Below the pieces are notes generated by a model, which made no database searches, was not told the origin of the DNA, and worked only from the letters and a program-made list of their open reading frames with translations. Shown here piece after piece: positions 10,601 to 16,766 of a DNA stretch of 64,000 bases (the first letter of the stretch is position 1; each line of letters opens with the position of its first letter). The translations under genes and the position numbers were made by a program. Origin of the DNA: Phycisphaera sp. (lineage in GTDB: Bacteria > Planctomycetota > Phycisphaerae > Phycisphaerales > Zrk34); NCBI GenBank assembly GCA_016125285.1, contig WGMA01000041.1, positions 22,096 through 86,095 of the forward strand. The letters run 5' to 3'.

Positions 10601-11532
10601 TCCGAGCCCTCGACCGCGGTCACACGCAGCGTGTCTTCGATCGTCTTGCTGCCGAGCTTGGTGTACTCGGGGAACTTGATCGTCGCGTCGGCGGTCTTGA
10701 GCTCGGGGTGGTTGTAGGTGAACAGCGAGTAGGCGTCGGACTTGCTGTCGTCGAACTCGATGTGGTACTTCAGGTCCGCGTTGACCTGCGGGACGGTGAC
10801 GCCGAACACGGGGTCTTCGAGGTTCTTGGTCAGCTCGAGCCGCTGCTCGGGTCCGTTGTCGGGGCCGATGACGAGCGTCGCGCCCGCGGGGAGCTTGCCG
10901 TCGAACCGCGCCAGCACGACAACCGACGAACCCTGCTCGACCGAGGCGTCGCCCGGCGTCACGGTGACCTTGTAGGGGTCGGCGGGATCGAGGTCCGCGA
11001 CGTTGCCCGGCTTCGCGTTGTGGTCGAACGCCGGGGCGATGACGGTGCCGATCACGCCGAGCAGGAAGCCCAGCGCGATGCCCTGCCACGCGGTGGCCCA
11101 CATCATGCGTCGGGCGGGCACGGTGTTGATCCAGCTTGACCGCTCGGCGTGCCCCAACGCCTCGGCGATCACGCGCTCCTGCATGTAGCCGTAGCGTCCC
11201 TCGGCGTTGGGTTGCTGCTCGACGGCGGCCAGCAGCAGGGCCTGGAGTTCGGGGTGCGACTGCTCGATGTGACGGGCGATGGCGCGGTAGTCGAGGCCGC
11301 CGCCGCGCGCCGTCTGGTAGACCAGCCACGTCAGGCAGCCCGCGCACGCGGCGAGCGCGAGGGCGGCGAGCATCCACGCCGTGCTCTGCGACACGGCCAT
11401 CGCCATGGCGACGCCGATGCCGACAATACCCACGGCGGTCCAGCACAGCGACGAGTCGCGTTTGACACGCAGCTTGCGCTGGCGCGCGGCGACCGGTTCG
11501 AGGCGTTGACGCAGCAGTTGTTCGATGGTCAT
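7618..11532 (-). CDS. DUF4175-like membrane coiled-coil protein with 13-residue PGQQQ tandem repeat
   Basis: 1,304 aa from the ATG at 11532 (ATGA overlap with the upstream stop; the open frame continues further upstream but is shadow). Transmembrane helices lie near residues 30-80 and 150-175. A periplasmic beta-rich part follows (~180-520), then long charged coiled coil (~560-980) rich in Gln, Glu, Arg and Lys. Next come 11 copies of a 13-residue unit PGQQQGQQGQGQQ plus two 14-residue variants, and a folded C-terminal end. The head resembles DUF4175-type membrane proteins found beside MoxR genes. The role is unknown: a spacer or clamp between membrane and periplasm is an inference. No catalytic motif seen. 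Confidence 0.75.
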   Translation of the reverse strand: MTIEQLLRQRLEPVAARQRKLRVKRDSSLCWTAVGIVGIGVAMAMAVSQSTAWMLAALALAACAGCLTWLVYQTARGGGLDYRAIARHIEQSHPELQALLLAAVEQQPNAEGRYGYMQERVIAEALGHAERSSWINTVPARRMMWATAWQGIALGFLLGVIGTVIAPAFDHNAKPGNVADLDPADPYKVTVTPGDASVEQGSSVVVLARFDGKLPAGATLVIGPDNGPEQRLELTKNLEDPVFGVTVPQVNADLKYHIEFDDSKSDAYSLFTYNHPELKTADATIKFPEYTKLGSKTIEDTLRVTAVEGSDLKLKFHLNKPVADATLVDDKGAEIALTRDADNPADYVTSMTLAASDRYELRLVDEQGRANKLPPRFVIEVHENMPPDLKLVFPRKDMRVSPIEELTLQAEATDDYGLHAYGLIYGVAGQSPKVLTLGEEDPAAKEPKSKGEIDYLLAMEKLNAEPNQLVSYYFWAEDTGPDGKVRRAMSDMYFAEVRHFEEIFREGQAPPPSEGESEPPQAEELVKAQKEIINATWKVKRREEARGGDPSAEYKPDVEVIRDAQQALIGKAEAAKEKVNDPAALAALQEAIGFMGEALTQLTAAAEKSALEPLTPGLDAEQRSYQALLRMRAREHEIIRQQQSKGRAKNSRTQEQLANLELKQEDKRYETESQASQAQQSAQQREDLQVLSRLKELARRQQDLNKKIKELEAALQEAKTKEEREEILRQLKRLQEEQQQMLRDVDELRQRMDTPENRQRMDEARKQLDQTRENVRKASEQLQDGQTSQATNSGTRAERELQKLRDDFQKQTSSQFTEQMRQMRDEARRVAESQKQIAEDIAQQESKPRKTLADAPRNQEIAERVQQQKQSVEDLTKEMRKVVEQSETSEPILSRKLYDTLRQQRSNNVERNLDQTGQMLRNGLTQQAQTTEQRAREGIDQLKEGVEEAARGVLGNETESLRLARKQLDNLIQQAGRELAQAGGQPQPNQQTGQQPGQQQGQQGQGQQPGQQQGQQGQGQQPGQQQGQQGQGQQPGQQQGQQGQGQQPGQQQGQQGQGQQPGQQQGQQGQGQQPGQQQGQQGQGQQPGQQQGQQGQGQQPGQQQGQQGQGQQPGQRQGQQGQGQQPGQQQGQQGQGQQPGQGQQGQQGQGQQPGQGQQGQQGQGQQPGQQPGQGSRDGRGSFVEGWGGRGPGNPITGEQFRDFSDTLRDVEELVQQPDLSRRAAQVRDEAKAMRAEFKRHGKQPQWDLVKSKVMDPLIELRDMVSEELARREPDRKLVPIDRDPVPGRYEELVRRYYQKLGSGD
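8024..8560. repeat. 39-bp tandem repeat coding for PGQQQGQQGQGQQ units
   Basis: Eleven 39-bp units, read on the minus strand as PGQQQGQQGQGQQ (one unit has Arg in place of the fourth residue's Gln), followed by two 42-bp units (PGQGQQGQQGQGQQ). Units differ mainly at synonymous third positions, so the protein repeat is better conserved than the DNA. Copy number is likely variable between strains by slippage or recombination, and always in frame because units are multiples of three. Confidence 0.95.
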
Positions 11533-13844
11533 GTCGTCGGTCCCTCCCCGGGAGCATCGCCGGTTGCGGCGGCGTGTTGATCTCCCGACGTATCGGCCCC
11601 GTTCGTCGAGTCGTTCGTGCCCGTCGTGCCCGCGACGGGACGTGACAGCCGACCGGCCAGCCACGTCTCCGCCATCACAAAGCATAGCGCCGCGAGCAGC
11701 GTCCATCGCCACACCTTCTGGCGGTTTTCCTGCTCGTTGCGACGCAGTTGCCGTTCGTGCTCCTTCGCCTCGGCGTCGTCCTTCGGCTTCTGCGACCCGG
11801 CCAGCAGCACGCCCGACTGCTCGAGCTTCTCGCTCGCCAGCGGCGCCGTGCGCATCTCGGCCGGGGCGATGTTCACCGCGAACCGGTACGGGCGACGCGG
11901 TCCGCTGACCTCGTACACGCCCGGCTGGTCCGCCTGGTAGAACACGAAGCGATCGTCCGGCGTGCGCGTCGCCGTGGTCGGGTCGAGCGTGACGAACACG
12001 CCGTCGGGCTTCCTGATCTTCAGCGTCGCGCTTGCCTCGGGCGAATCGATGGGCACCGGGTCGCCCACGAAGTATTGCAGGCGTTGCGATCGCAGCCCGC
12101 CGCTGCGCTCGAGGATCGAGTAAAGCAGCGGGACGAATTTCGTCGACAGCGCCAGCTGGCTGTCATCGGGTCGCCACCCGGCGGTCATGATCAGCAGGCG
12201 GCCGCCGGTATGTGCGTTCTCTTCGTCGGTTGACGCTTTGCCGTCGTCGCCGACCGGCGCCTCGATCCACGCCGCATCGCCGAGTCGGCTGGACTGCGTC
12301 GCGTCGGGGTCGTCGAACCGCGCGATCACGTGGGCGGATTTCGGCAGCGTGTCGGGGCTGATGCGGCGGTAGCGCCACGTGTGGATCTTCGTGAAGTCGC
12401 GGAAACGCGGGTCGTCGAACGCCGCGAGGAGCGGGTGGGTGAAGTCGAGCTGCGACAGCATCGCGTATCCGCCGCGCGATCCCGGAGCGGACTCGGTCAC
12501 GCCGAGGCTGTCGACGCCGAGCAGCTTCGCGGCGGTGGCGGCGGTCGCGGTGTCACGCAGCAGCAGCAGGGCGGTGCGCCCCGTGGCGACGTACCTGCGG
12601 ACGGCTTCGAGGTTGGCGTCGCCGAGCGGGCCGTTGACGATCATCAGCTGCACCGCCGCGGCGTCGAACCCCGACAGGTCCTCGCCGGGCGCGCGGGCGA
12701 CGATGTGCGGCGTCTGCAACGCGGTGTTGGACAGCGCGCGGTTGACGTAGAACAGCGTGCCGCCCGAGTCGTCGGGCTTGTCGTCGCCGACGTACACGAT
12801 GTTGATGCGCTGCGGCGTGAGCGGAGCGAGGTAGAGCGTGTTGTCGAAGGATTGCGCGTCGCCATCGACGATGAGCCGCTGGCCGGTCATGCCCGCGGGC
12901 GTCGGCGGGGCGCGCACCACGCGGCTGTGACCCGGCGGGACGTACACCGGCGTCGCGCCCACCCCATCGGCCGTCGGCGGGTGCTCGGCCCAGTACACGC
13001 GGAACTGCTCGGAACCCGCGTCCGCCGCGCTGCTCACCCTAACGCGCGGCTGGGCGAGGTCACGCTCGGTCGGCACGCCGTCGGCGTCGAGCACGAGCTG
13101 AAGCCCGGCGTTGGTCGGCTTGTCCGTCGTCACCGCGTCGACACGCAGCTCGATGTGCTTCGGCCACTCGTACGTGTGCAGCGCGTCGAGCGCCGCGCCG
13201 TCCTGCACGTCGCTGATCAGCACGACGCGCCGATCGCCGCCGAGCGCCGCGTTCGCTTTGCCGTCGTCGCCCGCCTCGTCGTCTTCGATCGACTCCGCCG
13301 CGGTGACCAGCGCCTTGCCGAGGTCCGTCGCCGCCCACCCCGGCTTGAGCTTCGCGACGACCTCACGCGCGAGCGCCACACGTTGTGACGGGTCCGTCTG
13401 CTCCCACAGCTCGAAGCCCAGCAGCGGTTGCGGCTGACGGTCGAACGCGAACACCGCGACGCGATCGATTGGCTTGATATCATCGAGCGCCGCGGCCGCC
13501 TTCTTCGTCGCCTGCTCCCACAGGCCGTCACGCTGCATCGACGCGCTAACGTCGATCATCAGCACGATGCGCCGACCCGAGTCGCCGCCTTCCACTTCCG
13601 TGATGCTCTGCAGGAACGGCCGCGCGAACGCCAGCGCCAGCAGCACGAGCACCGTGCAGCGCAGGATCAGCAGCAGCACGTTTTCAAGACGGCTGCGGCG
13701 CTGGATGCGCGGCGGTGACGGCGTGAGGAACATCAGCGAGCTGAACGGCCGCGACTCCTTCGTGTGCCGGCGGATCAGGTGGAGCACGATCGGCCCGACG
13801 ACCGCGAGCCCGGCCAGCAGATAAAGCGGGAACAGGAAGCTCAT
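11529..13844 (-). CDS. BatA-like vWA membrane protein
   Basis: 771 aa from the ATG at 13844, overlapping the DUF58 stop (ATGA). The N-terminus (FLFPLYLLAGLAVVGPIVLH, then a second helix at ~55-78) is the aerotolerance-regulator (BatA) N-terminal region. A vWA domain begins at ~92 with a full MIDAS DVSAS (Asp98, Ser100, Ser102). A long periplasmic part follows, with a glutamine-amidotransferase-like region, and a C-terminal transmembrane helix (~720-740). Bat proteins work with MoxR ATPases; their substrates are poorly known. The gene lies directly after DUF58, the usual order in Bat/MoxR clusters. Confidence 0.85.
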   Translation of the reverse strand: MSFLFPLYLLAGLAVVGPIVLHLIRRHTKESRPFSSLMFLTPSPPRIQRRSRLENVLLLILRCTVLVLLALAFARPFLQSITEVEGGDSGRRIVLMIDVSASMQRDGLWEQATKKAAAALDDIKPIDRVAVFAFDRQPQPLLGFELWEQTDPSQRVALAREVVAKLKPGWAATDLGKALVTAAESIEDDEAGDDGKANAALGGDRRVVLISDVQDGAALDALHTYEWPKHIELRVDAVTTDKPTNAGLQLVLDADGVPTERDLAQPRVRVSSAADAGSEQFRVYWAEHPPTADGVGATPVYVPPGHSRVVRAPPTPAGMTGQRLIVDGDAQSFDNTLYLAPLTPQRINIVYVGDDKPDDSGGTLFYVNRALSNTALQTPHIVARAPGEDLSGFDAAAVQLMIVNGPLGDANLEAVRRYVATGRTALLLLRDTATAATAAKLLGVDSLGVTESAPGSRGGYAMLSQLDFTHPLLAAFDDPRFRDFTKIHTWRYRRISPDTLPKSAHVIARFDDPDATQSSRLGDAAWIEAPVGDDGKASTDEENAHTGGRLLIMTAGWRPDDSQLALSTKFVPLLYSILERSGGLRSQRLQYFVGDPVPIDSPEASATLKIRKPDGVFVTLDPTTATRTPDDRFVFYQADQPGVYEVSGPRRPYRFAVNIAPAEMRTAPLASEKLEQSGVLLAGSQKPKDDAEAKEHERQLRRNEQENRQKVWRWTLLAALCFVMAETWLAGRLSRPVAGTTGTNDSTNGADTSGDQHAAATGDAPGEGPTT

Positions 13845-14839
13845 GCCGACCTCCCCGCGCCGCTCACGCCCGCGCCGCCGTGGGCCGTGGCGCTGCCCGC
13901 CCGGCGGACCTCGCGTCCCCGCCGCATGCGATCGGTGAAGAAGTCGAACAACGCCAGCTCCAGCGGGCGGTCCGTCGGCAGCAGGTGGTAGTCGATGCCG
14001 AGGTTGCCGCACGCGGTGGCGGCGCGTTCGAGGTGCTCGTTGAGCTTTTGCTGGTACTGCTTGCGCGCCAGGTCGGGGTCGACGTAGAGATCGCGCCCGG
14101 ACTCCATATCGCGGATGAGCGACGCGTCGCCGATGTCGAGGCTGAGTTCCGCGGGGTCGAGCACGTTGAACAGCACCACCTCGTGACCGACGGCGCGCAG
14201 ATACGCAAGGTGCGCCTCGAACGCGTCGACGGGCGCGAGCAGGTCGCTGATCAGCACGAGCAGGCCACGCTTCGTGAGCATCTCGCTGATGCGCTTGAGC
14301 GGGGCGGCGAGGTCGGTCGCATCGCCGGTCGGCGTGCCTTCGAGGGTGAGCATGATCTGCCGAAGGTGACCCGGGCGGTTGCGCGCCGGGATGTAATCGC
14401 GGACGGCGTCGTCGAAGGTCGTGACGCCAACGGCGTCGCCCTGACCGAACAGGAACCACGCGAGGGTCGCGGCGAGCGTCCCGGCGTACTCGGCCTTCGT
14501 GTAGCCGCGCGAGCCGTAGGCCATCGAGGCGCTGTGGTCGACGAGCATGTGGCAGCGCACGTTCGTCTCGTCCTCGAACTTCTTGATCACCGTGCGGTCG
14601 CTGCGCGCCAGCACCCGCCAGTCGATGTAGCGGGGGTCGTCGCCGGGGCTGTACTGGCGGTACTCGGTGAACTCGACGCTGAATCCGTGGTAGGGGCTGC
14701 GGTGGATGCCATGCCAGAACCCCTCGACGACGACCTTGGCGCGCAGCTCCATCGACTTGATCCGCATCAGCGCGACGGGATCGATGGGGCCGGCCGAGCG
14801 GCGTGTCGATTCGGGATGGGGCGGGGCGGCGTCGGGCAT
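13841..14839 (-). CDS. DUF58 domain protein (vWA-like)
   Basis: 332 aa cytoplasmic protein. Residues ~50-85 carry the DUF58 signature (FTEYRQYSPGDDPRYIDW), and a degenerate vWA metal site DHSAS starts at Asp101. No transmembrane segments, as usual for the short DUF58 type. It sits 42 bp downstream of the MoxR gene, and its stop overlaps the start of the BatA-like gene. Known context: DUF58 proteins are standard partners of MoxR AAA+ ATPases; the biochemical role is not settled. Confidence 0.93.
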   Translation of the reverse strand: MPDAAPPHPESTRRSAGPIDPVALMRIKSMELRAKVVVEGFWHGIHRSPYHGFSVEFTEYRQYSPGDDPRYIDWRVLARSDRTVIKKFEDETNVRCHMLVDHSASMAYGSRGYTKAEYAGTLAATLAWFLFGQGDAVGVTTFDDAVRDYIPARNRPGHLRQIMLTLEGTPTGDATDLAAPLKRISEMLTKRGLLVLISDLLAPVDAFEAHLAYLRAVGHEVVLFNVLDPAELSLDIGDASLIRDMESGRDLYVDPDLARKQYQQKLNEHLERAATACGNLGIDYHLLPTDRPLELALFDFFTDRMRRGREVRRAGSATAHGGAGVSGAGRSA

Positions 14840-14848
14840 GGTTCTCCA

Positions 14849-14862
14849 AGCCGCTTGCGGCT
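14849..14862. repeat. Small palindrome AGCCGC-TT-GCGGCT in the MoxR-DUF58 gap
   Basis: A perfect inverted repeat with a two-base centre in the 42-bp gap between the MoxR stop and the DUF58 start. A similar palindrome with a TT centre lies at 27491-27506. Either could be a REP-like element or an mRNA hairpin setting relative expression inside the operon. Confidence 0.5.
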
Positions 14863-14881
14863 CAGCACGTAAGGCAGTGGT

Positions 14882-15886
14882 TCAGAGTCCGGGCACAGTT
14901 TCGAGCAGCTTGTCGATGACCTGTTCGACGCCGACACCCTCGGCCTCGGCGCGGTAGTTGACCAGCACGCGGTGTCGCAGCACCGGGTGTGCCAGGGCGC
15001 GGATGTCGTCGGGGGTGACGTGCGATCGACCGGCCAGCAGCGCGCGCGCCTTGCCGCCGAGCACGAGGTTCTGCCCGGCCCGCGTGCCCGCGCCCCAGTT
15101 GACCCACTCGTTGACGAACTCCGGCGACCCGGCGCGGTGCGGCCGCGTCGCCTTCGCGATGCGTACCGCATAGCGCACCACGTCCTCCGCGATCGGCACC
15201 TTGCGCACGACCTCGTGGAACCGCAGCACGTCCTCGCCGCTGAAGATCGGCTCCAGCGGCGCGGGCCTGCCCGACGTCGTCTGCTGCACGACGGCGACCT
15301 CGTCGTCCTCGGGCAGGTAGTCGATCACCACGTTGAACATGAAGCGGTCGAGCTGCGCCTCGGGCAGCGGATACGTGCCTTCCATCTCGATCGGGTTCTG
15401 CGTGGCCAATACGAAGAACGGCTCCTCGAGCTTGTGCCGCACGCCCGCCGCGGTGACCTGGTGCTCCTGCATCGCCTCGAGCAGCGCGGCCTGTGTCTTT
15501 GGCGGCGTGCGGTTGATCTCGTCGGCGAGGATCATGTTCGCGAAGATCGGCCCCTTCACAAACACCATCCGCCGACCCTCCGGCGTGTCCTCGAGGATCT
15601 CGGTGCCCGTGATGTCCGCGGGCATGAGGTCCGGCGTGAACTGGATGCGGTTGAATCTCAGGTGGAACAGCTCGGCCAGCGACTTGATCAGCAGCGTCTT
15701 GGCGAGTCCCGGCGCGCCGGTGATCAGGCAGTGCCCGCCCGAGAGCAGCGCGATGAGCATCTCCTGGATCACCGCCTTCTGCCCGATGATCACCTGCGAC
15801 AGCTGCTCGTCGATCTGCGTCTTCGCCCTCGCGATCGCTTCGACGGCCTGCTGCTCGGCTTCGTACGATTCGGTCTGTGTGGTCAA
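14882..15886 (-). CDS. MoxR-family AAA+ ATPase
   Basis: 334 aa. Walker A is GAPGLAKT at residues 57-64, Walker B is MILADE with Asp122-Glu123, and the MoxR hallmark EINRTPPKTQAALLEAMQE follows. The sensor region reads ATQNPIEMEGTYPLPEAQLD. Length and motifs are those of a complete MoxR ATPase, thought to act as a chaperone that remodels vWA/DUF58 partner complexes. It lies third in the nine-gene minus-strand operon, 16 bp after DUF4159 and 42 bp before DUF58. Confidence 0.96.
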   Translation of the reverse strand: MTTQTESYEAEQQAVEAIARAKTQIDEQLSQVIIGQKAVIQEMLIALLSGGHCLITGAPGLAKTLLIKSLAELFHLRFNRIQFTPDLMPADITGTEILEDTPEGRRMVFVKGPIFANMILADEINRTPPKTQAALLEAMQEHQVTAAGVRHKLEEPFFVLATQNPIEMEGTYPLPEAQLDRFMFNVVIDYLPEDDEVAVVQQTTSGRPAPLEPIFSGEDVLRFHEVVRKVPIAEDVVRYAVRIAKATRPHRAGSPEFVNEWVNWGAGTRAGQNLVLGGKARALLAGRSHVTPDDIRALAHPVLRHRVLVNYRAEAEGVGVEQVIDKLLETVPGL

Positions 15887-15902
15887 CGTAACGTCCTTTC
15901 GA

Positions 15903-16766
15903 TCAGTGCGTCATCGCGTAGAACACGATGTTGATGCCCATCGGGTACGCCTGCTTCTCGGAGTATTCGTGGAAGTAGTTTTCGTCTTCGCCCTCGCGTT
16001 CCCAGCCGTCACCGAGGTCGGTGTTGTGGCAGATCATCACCATGATGCGGCCCTTGTCGTCGAAGATCGCGCGGTAGTGGACCTGGCTGCCGTCGTCGGG
16101 ACCGGGCCGCCACTCGTAGTGCTCGCCGCGTTTGCCGTGCTCGATGCTCGGCACCTGGGGCTTTTTCTTCAGGTCGAACACGGTGTGGAAGATCGGGTGC
16201 GAGATGTCCAGGTCGACCGGCTCGCGGTCGGGGAAAACGCGCTTGATCTCCTGGTGAAAGTTCTCGTATTCATCACCGCCCCAGAAGTCGTCAACCATGA
16301 GGAAGCCACCGTTGAGCAGGTACTTCCGCAGCACTTCGACCTCGGGGGGATTGAACGCGAGGTTGCCGGTTTCGAGCATGTAGATGAACGGGTAGTCGAA
16401 CAGACGGGGATCGGTCAGCCGCATCTGGATCGGCTCGGGCGCGACCTTCAGCGAGGTGAGCTGCTGGAGGCGGAACGAGAAGTTCAGGTCGCTGTCGGGG
16501 AAGTCGGTCTGCCACGCGCCGAAGCGTCCGCCGTAGGAGTCGTACTCGATGCGCACGAAGGTGAACAGGTCGTGCGGCATCTGCTTGTTGACTTCCCACA
16601 CGGGCACGCCGTTGCGATCGACGATCGGCCCGCTCGTGTTGCGGTAACGCCGCTGGGCTTCGACGGTCACCGCGGCGGCGACCACGATCGTAAGCATCAT
16701 CGCCAGACGCCCGGCGGTGAGGCCCATCGGCAGTCGCGCGCGGCGGAGTGTCGGTTCGGGTGTCAT
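15903..16766 (-). CDS. DUF4159 domain protein, exported or membrane anchored
   Basis: 287 aa. The N-terminus has one hydrophobic segment (residues ~17-37, TAGRLAMMLTIVVAAAVTVE), a signal peptide or anchor. The rest is a DUF4159 domain: FTFVRIEYDS, then YPFIYMLETGNL, then LRKYLLNGGFLMVDDFWG, a glutamine-amidotransferase-like fold without an evident catalytic Cys. Its start overlaps the stop of the TPR gene (ATGA at 16763-16766). DUF4159 genes accompany MoxR/DUF58 clusters in Planctomycetes; the function is unknown. Confidence 0.9.
   Translation of the reverse strand: MTPEPTLRRARLPMGLTAGRLAMMLTIVVAAAVTVEAQRRYRNTSGPIVDRNGVPVWEVNKQMPHDLFTFVRIEYDSYGGRFGAWQTDFPDSDLNFSFRLQQLTSLKVAPEPIQMRLTDPRLFDYPFIYMLETGNLAFNPPEVEVLRKYLLNGGFLMVDDFWGGDEYENFHQEIKRVFPDREPVDLDISHPIFHTVFDLKKKPQVPSIEHGKRGEHYEWRPGPDDGSQVHYRAIFDDKGRIMVMICHNTDLGDGWEREGEDENYFHEYSEKQAYPMGINIVFYAMTH

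Noticed and set aside
13845..14849. A DUF58-overlapping N-terminal extension of the BatA-like gene (open frame to 14849).
   Set aside because: The extension is Arg/Pro-rich shadow of the DUF58 gene; ATG 13844 gives the standard BatA start and an ATGA overlap.
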